Source: Chloroflexota bacterium (GTDB lineage: Bacteria > Chloroflexota > Anaerolineae > Caldilineales > Caldilineaceae). From it: a DNA stretch of 13,998 nt. The stretch lies in contig QEUW01000379.1 in NCBI GenBank assembly GCA_003577005.1, forward strand, positions 1 to 13,998, read 5' to 3'. Made by a program: the position numbers and the translations under genes. Below are positions 1 through 6,845 of this stretch, piece after piece; the stretch's first letter is position 1, and every line of letters begins with the position of its first letter. The notes under the pieces are model-generated. The model was not told the origin of the DNA, searched no databases, and was given only the letters and a program-made list of their open reading frames with translations.

Positions 1-92
1 GGGAGTTTTGCCCCGGCCCAATACCTGCGCCGTCACGGGTACCTAGATCCAACTTGCCCGCATAGAGGCGTGCAGTTGGCAATCCGGGCTGG

Positions 93-602
93 TCATGGTG
101 GGGTAAACTTTTCCTCTCGTGGTTCGACTCCATCCGTCTGAGGTGTTTGCGTTAGCGAACGGTAGAGCAACACTGGCACAGCCGCGCGGTTGATTATATG
201 TTGCGCCACACTCCCCAACAAGACGCGGGCCAACCCGGTGCGCCCGTGGGTGGTCATGGCTACCAGGTCGACCTTCTCATCCTTGATAAACTGCTCGATC
301 TCGGTGGCCGGGTCGCCAAAGCGGACAGCGGTAGTGACAGTAAAGCCGGTATGGGTCAGGTAGCGGATATGCATCTGCATCGAACTGACAAAGCCAGCTT
401 CGATGGATGCTGCCTCCTGGTCGGCATAGATGGTCAAGTCGGGGTTGTCGGGTTCGCCCAGTTGCACCATGCTCGGCGGTTCAGAGACATATAAGAGCAC
501 AATATTCGTCTCGTGTGGTCTCAGAAAGCGAGTTACATAGGGCAAGATCTGAAGGCTGAAATCGGAACCGTCGACAGGAATCAAAACTTTGTTGATGTTC
601 AT
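93..602 (-). CDS. UspA-family universal stress protein
   Basis: Single-domain universal stress protein of 169 residues, a cytoplasmic nucleotide-binding stress-response fold. It opens with the typical first strand MNINKVLIPVDGS, where Asp11 is the usual nucleotide-contacting residue. Near the C-terminus it carries the ATP-binding signature as T117-T-H-G120, nine residues, G130-S131, followed by AVPVLLYR. The first Gly of the classical G-2x-G-9x-G(S/T) motif is Thr here, which is common in bacterial UspA proteins. A longer frame with ten extra residues exists, but the ATG at 600-602 is preceded by AGGGAG about six bases away and starts exactly where the family starts. It lies 135 bases downstream of hsp20 with a terminator hairpin between them, so it is either read through from hsp20 or has its own weak promoter; a TATTAT at 634-639 could be a -10. 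The C-terminal 20 residues are a polar, probably disordered tail. Confidence 0.93.
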   Translation of the reverse strand: MNINKVLIPVDGSDFSLQILPYVTRFLRPHETNIVLLYVSEPPSMVQLGEPDNPDLTIYADQEAASIEAGFVSSMQMHIRYLTHTGFTVTTAVRFGDPATEIEQFIKDEKVDLVAMTTHGRTGLARVLLGSVAQHIINRAAVPVLLYRSLTQTPQTDGVEPREEKFTPP

Positions 603-641
603 GAGGGTCTCCCTAACGAACGGTCTGGTCATGATAATAAA

Positions 642-672
642 AGGCTCGAAGGACGCGCCGCCCTTCGAGCCT
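642..672 (-). terminator. Rho-independent terminator after hsp20
   Basis: A perfect 11-bp stem, AGGCTCGAAGG paired with CCTTCGAGCCT around a 9-base loop. On the minus strand it is followed by TTTTATTAT. It sits 65 bases past the hsp20 stop and 39 bases before the usp start codon. It is the normal end of the hsp20 transcript and may limit expression of usp. The core CGAAGGGC...GTCCTTCG recurs in the hairpin at 6192-6220. Confidence 0.85.
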
Positions 673-737
673 GGTGCGTATACACTTCCTACCCGCCGAG
701 GAGTCTAGGCGGACAGGCGTCAGTGCAGACAATGCCC

Positions 738-1208
738 CTATTTCTTGCCGCCGCCATTGGTAGGAATGGCTTTGACAGCAATCTTGCGGGGTTTGTCCGC
801 TTCGCTCTTGGGCAAGCGCACGGTGAGAACACCGTCTTCATTGCGAGCCTCGATCATGTCGGCCTTTACGGCTGTGGGCATAGCCAGGCTGCGCATGAAG
901 CTGCCAAAGTGGCGCTCACGCTGGTGGTAATTCTCTTCCTTGACTTCCTTCTCTTCCTTCACCTCGCCCTTGATGGTCAGGACATTATTTTGTAATGTCA
1001 CCTCGACATCTTCGGGTTTGACACCCGGCAGCGACGCCTTGACGATATAGGCATCCTCCTCTTCCGCCATATCAACGGCAGGGACGAACTCGTCCAGACG
1101 CCACGGCAGTGCGAGACGTGGCTCAAAGGGTTCCTCAAAGAAGCGATCCAGCGTTCTGCGCAGGGCAGTCATCTCGCGCCAAGGATCCCAACGGGTCAAG
1201 GTTGTCAT
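738..1208 (-). CDS. hsp20: Hsp20/alpha-crystallin small heat-shock protein
   Basis: ATP-independent holdase chaperone of 156 residues that forms cytoplasmic oligomers and binds unfolding proteins. The N-terminus (MTTLTRWDPWREM...LRRTLDRFFEE) is the usual amphipathic arm. The alpha-crystallin domain spans about residues 43-136, beginning at PAVDMAEEEDAYIV and ending with the family signature A-R-N-E-D-G-V-L-T-V-R-L-P-K. The C-terminal extension carries an I-x-V anchor (Ile143-Ala-Val145), used for oligomer assembly. The ATG at 1206-1208 follows AAGGAGGG with a six-base spacer. Expression likely starts from the promoter near 1297-1302 and ends at the hairpin at 642-672. A decayed second copy of the 3' end of such a gene, with its own terminator, lies at 6192-6390. 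Confidence 0.96.
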   Translation of the reverse strand: MTTLTRWDPWREMTALRRTLDRFFEEPFEPRLALPWRLDEFVPAVDMAEEEDAYIVKASLPGVKPEDVEVTLQNNVLTIKGEVKEEKEVKEENYHQRERHFGSFMRSLAMPTAVKADMIEARNEDGVLTVRLPKSEADKPRKIAVKAIPTNGGGKK

Positions 1209-1273
1209 CGTTTGCCCTCCTTTTGAGCGCTCTTACACGAGACGCACCATCGACCATTTGACATATACCGCAA

Positions 1274-1302
1274 GTGAGCGCTGGCTCACACTCTCCAGTA
1301 TA
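1274..1302 (-). promoter_or_regulatory. Candidate hsp20 promoter and overlapping operator palindrome
   Basis: On the minus strand TATACT (1297-1302) is a good -10 hexamer; no convincing -35 is seen. Immediately downstream, where transcription would begin, lies a perfect 6-bp inverted repeat GTGAGC-N4-GCTCAC (1274-1289). A palindrome over a heat-shock gene start suggests a repressor site. It is not the CIRCE consensus and only loosely resembles the HspR-type repeat, so the regulator is unknown. The leader to the ATG would be roughly 80 bases. The rest of 1209-1478 shows nothing else I can identify. Confidence 0.4.
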
Positions 1303-1478
1303 CACCGTGCATCTATCAGGATCGACAGTCATTGGACGAGCCGGTCAACTGGTCACATGGCGAGTGATTTACCTGCCTACCTGACCAGGGGCAACCAACA
1401 CAGGCATCCCACAGGCGTTTGAAGGAGGGCGAAATAAGCTCCGCGGGTTCAGCCAAGCTTTTCGCCACCGGTCACCGC

Positions 1479-2594
1479 CTATGCATACAGGAGCGCCTCG
1501 ATCTGTGCCGCGTAAGCTTCGCTGGCCGGATCGCCGGTCACCAGTTCAATCTGGTCGGGGCTTTGGGCACCTAACCCTAGCTCGACGGCACGCGCAATTT
1601 GTTCTTGGGCAAAGATCGCTCCTTCGCTCACCTGCGGCGTGGTGCCAAAGTGGCGGAGCAGCGCCACACCCACCGCATCGATGGCAATGCGATCCGTGCT
1701 GGCGAGCACGACATTGGCCGCCACCCGCTGCCCGGCATGAGGGCCGCCGTTGACAAAGGCTTCGACGCCATCCATGACGATCAGGGCCGGTGTGTAGGCC
1801 GTGTTGATCTCAGCGATCAGCCGCCGCTGCTCGCGGGTGCCGTGTAGCTCGTTCATATAATCGTAGCTTTGGCCCGGGCGCACCTTGGCAACTAGACCGA
1901 CCGAGTTCTTGAGCGACAGCGTAAAGTGGCCGCCAAACTGGTGGGTCTTGAGACAGCAAGCCTGCACCACGGCATCGGCCTCCAAGAGCGGGCGCGCCAC
2001 GGGAAAACCCTGCCGCCAGGTCAGATCCGGCGACTGGATCAGTTCCCAATCCTTCTCCGGCAAATCATCTAGAATGACAGGGGCAAAGTCCAACTCGCGG
2101 GCCAAGTCGAAAACGCCCAGTTGCTCCATGACCCGCCGGGTGTTGCCCATGCCGCTGCGGTCTGCCACGGTGATGGCGCGGGCATTGTCCGCCCAGAGCG
2201 TCTCGACCAGGGTGCGCAGCACAGCGGGGTGGGTAGAGCCGGGCGCCGGGTCGGCGCTGTTGAAGTTGGGCTTGAGCAGCACATCTTTGCCGGCAACTGC
2301 CGGCATACCCAAGAGGGCAATGGCTTGGCGCACCCCTTCGGCGCGGTCGGTAGTCTGGACAAAGGCGACCCGGCTGCGGGTGCTTCCGTTCGCCGCGCGG
2401 GGTTGGGTCGCCAGCTCGATCTCCCGTGCAAGGTCGGCGGCCGGTGCTTCTGGCTCGCCCCTACCCAGCCCGACCTGGCGGACCGGCGCACACGCGGCCA
2501 ACAGACTCGGGGCCCCAGCCAGGGCGCTTAGTGCGGCAACGCCTTTCAAAAATGCGCGCCGGCTGACATTTACTTGTTCAGTGAGTAGATTCAT
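1479..2594 (-). CDS. Tat-exported DUF362 lipoprotein
   Basis: A 371-residue DUF362-family protein of unknown biochemical function. The start at 2592-2594 is preceded by AAGGGG and gives a Tat signal: SRRAFLK at residues 11-17, a hydrophobic stretch, and a lipobox LAAC with Cys35, so it is predicted to be exported folded and lipid-anchored. The body has the DUF362 hallmarks: a VLLKPNFNSADP segment, a conserved LVETLW...ITVADRSG stretch, and the CLKTHQFGGHFTLSLKNSVG block that is strongest in the family. Some DUF362 proteins carry [4Fe-4S] ferredoxin domains; none is visible here. A longer frame from 2744 exists, but its 50 extra residues are encoded by the GGTGCGTTGCACC repeats and precede the Tat signal, so I reject it. 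Its end is 270 bases before hsp20. Confidence 0.9.
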   Translation of the reverse strand: MNLLTEQVNVSRRAFLKGVAALSALAGAPSLLAACAPVRQVGLGRGEPEAPAADLAREIELATQPRAANGSTRSRVAFVQTTDRAEGVRQAIALLGMPAVAGKDVLLKPNFNSADPAPGSTHPAVLRTLVETLWADNARAITVADRSGMGNTRRVMEQLGVFDLARELDFAPVILDDLPEKDWELIQSPDLTWRQGFPVARPLLEADAVVQACCLKTHQFGGHFTLSLKNSVGLVAKVRPGQSYDYMNELHGTREQRRLIAEINTAYTPALIVMDGVEAFVNGGPHAGQRVAANVVLASTDRIAIDAVGVALLRHFGTTPQVSEGAIFAQEQIARAVELGLGAQSPDQIELVTGDPASEAYAAQIEALLYA

Positions 2595-2612
2595 GATCGC
2601 CCCTTCGACACG

Positions 2613-2696
2613 GGTGCGTTGCACCTGCAAGGTGCGTTGCACCGTTGCGCTATAGAGGAACCCAGGTGCATCGCACGCTGTGCGTGCAACGCACCT
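2613..2696. repeat. Cluster of short GGTGCGTTGCACC palindromic repeats
   Basis: The 13-mer GGTGCGTTGCACC, itself a palindrome with 5-bp arms, occurs at 2613-2625 and again at 2631-2643. A degenerate copy begins at 2665, and an inverted copy ends at 2695. The last two form a 15-bp stem with two mismatches and a 3-base loop (2664-2678 with 2682-2696). The cluster sits in the leader of the DUF362 gene, ending 18 bases before its start codon. It looks like REP-type intergenic repeats rather than a coding segment. Confidence 0.7.
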
Positions 2697-2819
2697 TGTT
2701 GGCCTTGTTCGAACGGCCGCCGCCACGGACTGTGTGGCAACCATTCCTCCGTGCTGATAGCATCCAGTAAAGCTGCTATTCGAACACCGGTCAGTCAGAC
2801 AGTTTTCATTCTATACTAA

Positions 2820-2900
2820 GAAATTATCTCAAAATCTCTGTGCCACCCGTGTGCTGATCGAGAGCCCACCAGAGGCACAACCGAATTTTGAGATAGTTTC
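2820..2900. mobile_element. 81-bp MITE-like element with 16-bp terminal inverted repeats and TAA duplication
   Basis: The ends GAAATTATCTCAAAAT (2820-2835) and ATTTTGAGATAGTTTC (2885-2900) are inverted repeats with one mismatch in 16. An inner pair TGTGCC/GGCACA (2839-2844, 2874-2879) extends the symmetry. The element is flanked by TAA on both sides (2817-2819 and 2901-2903), as expected for a 3-bp target duplication. A TNA duplication is known for one subgroup of the IS5 family, so it may be a non-autonomous derivative of such an element. It has no coding capacity. It interrupts the relic lipoprotein start at 2901-2936. Confidence 0.65.
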
Positions 2901-2936
2901 TAACACCAGGGTGAACAATCGATTGATGTGCATCAT
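2901..2936 (-). pseudogene. Relic start of a fourth lipoprotein, cut by the MITE-like element
   Basis: Reading the minus strand from the ATG at 2934-2936 gives MMHINRLFTLVL. This aligns without gaps to the first 12 residues of the downstream-organised lipoproteins (MWRINRMFTVFV, MFRFNRMFTLWL). It is preceded by CAGGAG and, at 2953-2966, by the same GGTC/GACC element found before the other three genes. The frame runs into the 81-bp element at 2900. Joining across the element gives two more codons (Leu, Val) and then TAG, so the mature part was already lost or was deleted. Nothing beyond 2817 resembles a lipoprotein body. Confidence 0.7.
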
Positions 2937-2976
2937 ATAGCTTTCTCCTGGTGGTTATCATTGACCCTCAATCGCT

Positions 2977-4851
2977 CTATTTCATTGGCAACGGTGCAAA
3001 GCGCAGCATATACAGGCCACCCAGGTTATCCGCCACATAGATAACGCCATCGACCAGGGTGACAGAGCGGGCAAAGCCGGGCGTTTGATAAAAGCCAGCA
3101 GTCTGCGGGTGCGCCGGGTCGCGCACATCCACCACGCGCAGGCCTCCCTCACCGGCGGCGAGGAAGAGATAATCGCCGACAAGCGCTAGATCAATCGCCG
3201 TACCGGGAATGGCGATGTGGCTGATTAGCCGTGGTGTCACCGGCTCGCTCACATCCAGGATCTGCACCCCGGCATTGCCCAGCGCCAGATAGAGATAGCC
3301 GCCAGCGACTGCGGTGCTTTGTACTGTCTTCAAGAGCGGGTAGACGCCGATCTGGGTCAGTTCGCCGCGCTCGCCAATCGTCAAAATGCGCACGCCGAGC
3401 TTTTGATAGGGCAGATAGGCAACGCCATCCGCCACGGCCATCTTTTGGGCGTAGCCCAGATCCGGGTAGAAGTCTATACCGCGTGGGTGGGTCGGGTCAT
3501 GCACATCGACCACCCAGATCAGACCAACAGGGTCGCTGAGATAGACATAGGGCTCCGCTACAGCCAGGTTGAAAAAACCGGGTGCGATGATCGAACCAAC
3601 TTGTTGTGGTTGCGTGGCTGAGGTGATATCGATGACGCGCAAGCTGCGATTGCAATCCAGCAGGTAGGCGTAGTTGCCGGCGGTGACAAACTCACAGACT
3701 GTGTCCGCAAATAGATGCCAGCCGATCTCACGCACCGGGGCAGCATCGCCTACTTGAATACCATGCAGGTTGCAGTCCCAGCCGGCAATCACATAGGCGG
3801 TTCCGTCGCTGACCCCACAACTCTGGGTAATGCCCAGGATCGTAAAGCGACCGACCTCGACCAACTGTGCCGGGTTGTGGGCGTCAAAGATGCGCAACCC
3901 CTCGTCGGTGTCCACCAAATAGAGGTAGCCCGCTTGCACGGTCAGGTCTAGCGTGAGCCCATGCACAAAGGCTGCGTCCACCGCCCCGACCTGGGTCAAT
4001 TCGCCGGGCTGCTGGGGTGTAAGCTGCCAGACGGTGACGCCTCCAGCGTTATTCGCGACATAGAGAAGATCATCGGCCAGATGGAGCGCACCGACCCAGC
4101 CGGGCAAGTTGATCTCGGCCACAATCGCGGGCTGAGCCGGGGTGCGGAGGTCAACCACATAGAGCCTTTCCCCGTACTCATCGTTGCCGGCGAAGTAGCC
4201 AAAGCCATCGGCGACGGCCAGCCCACGGGTAATGCCGACCAGCGGCAAGAAGGCAGCCAACTCCGGTTGCGCCGGTTCAGTGAGGTTGACCACATGAAAA
4301 CCAGCGTTGCTGATCAGATAGGCATAAGCGCCTGTCACAACCAGGTTCTGTATGTTCGGGCCCACGCCAGTCTCACCCACCATGCGCGGCGCGGATGGGT
4401 CGTCCACATCCACCACCTGGAGGTCGCTGACCCCGGCGACATAAGCGTATCGCCCAACGACGTTGATCTGCGTGAGCGTGCCAGTCGAGCGGGAGAAGCT
4501 GAGCAGATGCGGATCGTGCGGATCGCTGATATCGACCACGGCCAACCCGTCCCGCCCGACGACATAGGCAAGCGCACCAACGGGCGCTGTGTCATTGGCA
4601 GACACCTCTAGCGCAGCCACCCAGCGTGGCTGGCTGCGGTCATGGATGTCGAGCACCATCCATTCATGGCTAAAACCCAGATAGGCATAGTCGCCCTGCA
4701 CCGCAATCGCGCCCGCCGCCCCACCGATGTGGCCGACCAGTTCGACATTACTCCGGGCCGTGTGCGTTGGCGACTGGATGAGGGGCTGGCAGGCGCTGAG
4801 GAGCAGCGCCACCAACACAAAAACGGTAAACATGCGATTGATGCGCCACAT
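2977..4851 (-). CDS. LVIVD-repeat beta-propeller lipoprotein
   Basis: A 624-residue surface lipoprotein made almost wholly of LVIVD repeats (about ten clear units of the form VVDVxDPxxPxxVG), which fold as propeller blades. Examples are VVDISDPHDPHLLS, VVDVDDPSAPRMVG, VIDITSATQPQQVG and VVDVRDPAHPQTAG. No catalytic domain is visible; such proteins are usually taken to be ligand- or matrix-binding at the cell surface. The signal peptide MWRINRMFTVFVLVALLLSA is followed by lipid-attachment Cys21 and QP. The start at 4849-4851 follows GTAGGAGT; an in-frame extension to 4929 would bury the signal peptide and is rejected. Leader and signal are homologous to those of the genes starting at 8156 and 9694. 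It lies 212 bases after the dehydrogenase, a gap in which I see only cassette homology. Confidence 0.9.
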   Translation of the reverse strand: MWRINRMFTVFVLVALLLSACQPLIQSPTHTARSNVELVGHIGGAAGAIAVQGDYAYLGFSHEWMVLDIHDRSQPRWVAALEVSANDTAPVGALAYVVGRDGLAVVDISDPHDPHLLSFSRSTGTLTQINVVGRYAYVAGVSDLQVVDVDDPSAPRMVGETGVGPNIQNLVVTGAYAYLISNAGFHVVNLTEPAQPELAAFLPLVGITRGLAVADGFGYFAGNDEYGERLYVVDLRTPAQPAIVAEINLPGWVGALHLADDLLYVANNAGGVTVWQLTPQQPGELTQVGAVDAAFVHGLTLDLTVQAGYLYLVDTDEGLRIFDAHNPAQLVEVGRFTILGITQSCGVSDGTAYVIAGWDCNLHGIQVGDAAPVREIGWHLFADTVCEFVTAGNYAYLLDCNRSLRVIDITSATQPQQVGSIIAPGFFNLAVAEPYVYLSDPVGLIWVVDVHDPTHPRGIDFYPDLGYAQKMAVADGVAYLPYQKLGVRILTIGERGELTQIGVYPLLKTVQSTAVAGGYLYLALGNAGVQILDVSEPVTPRLISHIAIPGTAIDLALVGDYLFLAAGEGGLRVVDVRDPAHPQTAGFYQTPGFARSVTLVDGVIYVADNLGGLYMLRFAPLPMK

Positions 4852-4900
4852 GTTGATACTCCTACGGTCGTCGTTGACCGAGAACTCCGAACTACGGCTG
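4783..4900 (-). repeat. Leader plus signal-peptide cassette, copy before the LVIVD gene
   Basis: This segment covers the signal-peptide codons and about 50 bases of leader. It is homologous to 8077-8292 and 9615-9826. The best-preserved parts are the DNA for LLLSACQP and the GGTCGTCGTTGACC element at 4866-4879, which lies 14 bases upstream of the ATG. Similarity fades beyond about 4900, earlier than in the other two copies. Confidence 0.6.
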
Positions 4901-5063
4901 GTAGGTAGCGTCGCCGGTCTCGCTGGCAAAGCGTGAAGGCGACACCGGTAGAACCGGAATCAAGAGAGCTTCTAGCCATGGGATGATCACTCCACAGGCA
5001 GAACCCGTTTGGAACAAGGCTACCATAGGCTGAAGGGTGACATGCTGCATCCACGTGAGTACA

Positions 5064-6170
5064 TCAAGGCTTCCGATACGATTGCGCCTCTTCCACGCGG
5101 CTGCGCGCCAGCCTGACCGCTGCTGCACGCGGGAGCAAGCCCTCGTGCTTCACCCGTTCCAGCACCGCAACCGTGTTGGTACGGATCTTCTCCTCGATGG
5201 TCGCAAACGCCTGTTGTTGCGTGCCACCGTGATACTCGACCGATGCGCAGATGACGCCGCCGGCATTGGCGATAAAATCCGGGATGCTCAAGATGCCGTG
5301 TTCGTGCATCCAGCGTTCCGCGGCGGCGGTGGCCGGAATGTTGGCGCCCTGGAGGATGAGCCGGGCCTTCAACTGACCGACATTGGTCTCGGTCAGCACA
5401 TCCGGTCGCGCCGCCGGAATCCAAATTTCACAGTCAACTCCCACCAGCCGCTCGGGGTCAAGGGGACGACCACCGGCAAAGGTGGCCACCGAGGCGCCGC
5501 CCCGCTTGTGTTCGATGAGCGCCCCGACCGCCAGCCCTTGCGGGTTGTAGATGGCGCCGCGGCTGTCCGCCGCAGCCACCAGGCGCGCCCCTCGTTCTTG
5601 CAGAAAGCGGGCGGCGTGTTGGCCCACCGCGCCAAAGCCCTGGATGGCCACACGGGCGCCTTCCAGCTTGATCCCCGCGACCGGTGCGGCCACCTCTGCC
5701 GCCACGGCCAGGCCAAAGCCGGTGGCGCCGATCTCGTCGAGCGGGATGCCGCCCAGGACACGCGGCAGACCCACGGCGCGGTCGATCTCGTCCTTGATCC
5801 AGGCCATACAGGCTTCGTTCAAACCCATGTCAGGGCCGGGGATGTAGTCGGTCAGGTTGCGGATCAGGCGGGCAAAGGTGCGTACAAGCCGCTCTTTTTC
5901 CGCCGGGGGGCAGGCCGGGTCGGCGATGATGCCGGCTTTGCCGCCGCCGTGGGGCAGCCCGGCGGCGGCGTTCTTGAAGGTCATGGCGCGGGCGAGGCGG
6001 AAGACTTCTTCGACGCCAATATCCGGCGCCATGCGCACGCCGCCAATGGCGGGACCACAGGCGGTGTTGTCTACGACCACGATAACTGCCAGCCCAACCT
6101 GCGGTTGCCGGAGCAGCAACACTTTTTCAGGGCCCAGCTCATCACCAATGTTCTTGATGACAATCTCCAT
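5064..6170 (-). CDS. Glu/Leu/Phe/Val dehydrogenase family amino-acid dehydrogenase
   Basis: A 368-residue cytoplasmic oxidoreductase that would catalyse reversible NAD(P)-linked oxidative deamination of an amino acid. The length fits Leu/Val/Phe dehydrogenases better than the ~420-450 residues of Glu dehydrogenase. The catalytic lysines are visible as Lys66 (TFKN) and Lys78 (LPHGGGK), and the catalytic Asp114 in GPDMG; spacing matches the family closely. The Rossmann fold has GFGAVG at 178-183 and Asp202 at the end of the next strand, favouring NAD. C-terminal motifs PDFIANAGGVICASVEY are also present. Substrate cannot be decided from sequence alone. The ATG at 6168-6170 follows GGAGGGG; the open frame extends upstream to 6398 only by crossing a terminator hairpin and an hsp20 relic, so the longer form is rejected. 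The hairpin at 6192-6220 lies just 21 bases before the start. Confidence 0.93.
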   Translation of the reverse strand: MEIVIKNIGDELGPEKVLLLRQPQVGLAVIVVVDNTACGPAIGGVRMAPDIGVEEVFRLARAMTFKNAAAGLPHGGGKAGIIADPACPPAEKERLVRTFARLIRNLTDYIPGPDMGLNEACMAWIKDEIDRAVGLPRVLGGIPLDEIGATGFGLAVAAEVAAPVAGIKLEGARVAIQGFGAVGQHAARFLQERGARLVAAADSRGAIYNPQGLAVGALIEHKRGGASVATFAGGRPLDPERLVGVDCEIWIPAARPDVLTETNVGQLKARLILQGANIPATAAAERWMHEHGILSIPDFIANAGGVICASVEYHGGTQQQAFATIEEKIRTNTVAVLERVKHEGLLPRAAAVRLARSRVEEAQSYRKP

Positions 6171-6191
6171 GATCCCCTCCGTTGAACAAAA

Positions 6192-6220
6192 AACCCGAAG
6201 GACAGCCTGCCCTTCGGGTT
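6192..6220 (-). terminator. Terminator-type hairpin directly upstream of the dehydrogenase
   Basis: A perfect 10-bp stem AACCCGAAGG/CCTTCGGGTT with a 9-base loop is followed on the minus strand by a T-run before the GGAGGGG ribosome-binding site. Its position, 75 bases past the stop of the hsp20 relic, and its core sequence match the terminator at 642-672. It is therefore best explained as the inherited hsp20 terminator. Any dehydrogenase transcript starting upstream must read through it, so it may now act as an attenuator. Confidence 0.75.
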
Positions 6221-6294
6221 CTGTAAGGTGATTCACTTCCTGCCCCAACGGGTAGGGGGATGGGCAGGTGTCCAAGTGGACGCACCCCAATTGC

Positions 6295-6390
6295 TTAGCC
6301 GGCAATCTTTTTGGGCTGATTCCCGCTCCTTGGGCAGGCGCACGGTGCGTACAACGTTTGCGTACTTCGCCTGAATCTACTCCGCTCGAC
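6295..6390 (-). pseudogene. Decayed 3' end of a second hsp20 gene
   Basis: In one minus-strand frame, codons from 6373 to 6329 read QAKYANVVRTVRLPK. This matches the Hsp20 signature IEARNEDGVLTVRLPK of the intact gene at 738-1208. A stop codon (TAG) lies two codons upstream of this frame, where Lys would be expected. After a one-base shift near 6313 the frame continues K-K-I-A-G-stop (TAA at 6295-6297), matching RKIAV. The preceding bases in another frame read SSGVDS, a usual Hsp20 'LPxxVD' neighbourhood. After the stop, AGGAAGTG and the hairpin core are also shared with the hsp20 3' flank. The rest of 6171-6537 contains no other gene. Confidence 0.65.
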
Positions 6391-6537
6391 GACTGCACGT
6401 TGCAACTAAGATGCGTTCCAAAACCTTCTTGCTTTCAGTATAGTACGGATGGCTGATCCAGACATCTGCTCTTCGGCCAGTCCTGTACCTGGTCAGATGG
6501 TGAGCAGTTCGCTGGTCTGGAAAGCAGATGGCGAGAG

Positions 6538-6845
6538 CTATTGCGCTGGCGCGATGCGGTAAAGCACATTGTCTATGTCACCAGTCACATAGATCGTCCC
6601 GGCTGTGTCCACCGCCACACCGTTGAACGTCGCGGTTGGCGGCAGGCCTGGCCAGCCGGGCGCGCCCAACGCCAGATCTGCGGCTACCAGTGTCACCTCG
6701 CCGGTTTCCAGATCGATCGCTGAGAGCCGGTGTGCGCTGCTCTCAACCACGAGCAACTGGCCGTCGTCGATGATCGCCAAACCCTCCGGCGTCACCAGAC
6801 CGCTTGCGATCAGCTCAGGTTCGGGTAACACCGTGCCGCCAGCCA
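6538..6845 (-). pseudogene. Out-of-frame C-terminal part of the SMP-30/NHL lipoprotein
   Basis: This stretch encodes 102 residues of the same propeller type as the gene above it, in a different frame: QLVAGGTVLPEPELIASGLVTPEGLAI, then LLVVESSAHRLSAIDLETG and FNGVAVDTAGTIYVTGD ending in NVLYRIAPAQ-stop. It completes the last one to two blades missing from 6846-8156. The frame opens at a GTG at 6861 that has no ribosome-binding site and no signal peptide, so independent translation is unlikely. The break is a net one-base loss (or two-base gain) in the overlap 6846-6864, probably with a few codons missing. A sequencing or assembly error cannot be excluded. Confidence 0.7.

Noticed and set aside
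513..995. 160-codon plus-strand frame across usp and hsp20
   Set aside because: It crosses two convincing minus-strand genes and the terminator between them; no protein-like signature.
1209..1478. CIRCE (HrcA) element upstream of hsp20
   Set aside because: The TTAGCACTC-N9-GAGTGCTAA consensus is not present; the palindrome found has different arms and spacing.
1885..2655. 256-codon plus-strand frame
   Set aside because: Antisense to the DUF362 gene, rich in Arg/Ser/Ala as expected for a high-GC shadow, with no recognisable motif.
2904..2953. CACCAGG...CCTGGTG inverted repeat enclosing the relic lipoprotein start
   Set aside because: Only 7-bp arms 36 bases apart, with no T-run and not shared with the other cassette copies; chance is likely.
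5037..6185. 382-codon open frame on the plus strand
   Set aside because: It lies antisense to the dehydrogenase along its whole length; the minus-strand product has complete catalytic motifs, while this frame has none and no ribosome-binding site.
6171..6398. N-terminal extension of the dehydrogenase by 76 residues
   Set aside because: The extension is translated from the hsp20 relic and the terminator stem; the ATG at 6168-6170 has a strong ribosome-binding site and matches the family start.
6221..6460. T-box or other amino-acid riboswitch in the dehydrogenase leader
   Set aside because: I looked for the T-box core sequence and an obvious specifier stem and found neither; hsp20 homology explains the hairpin and its surroundings better.
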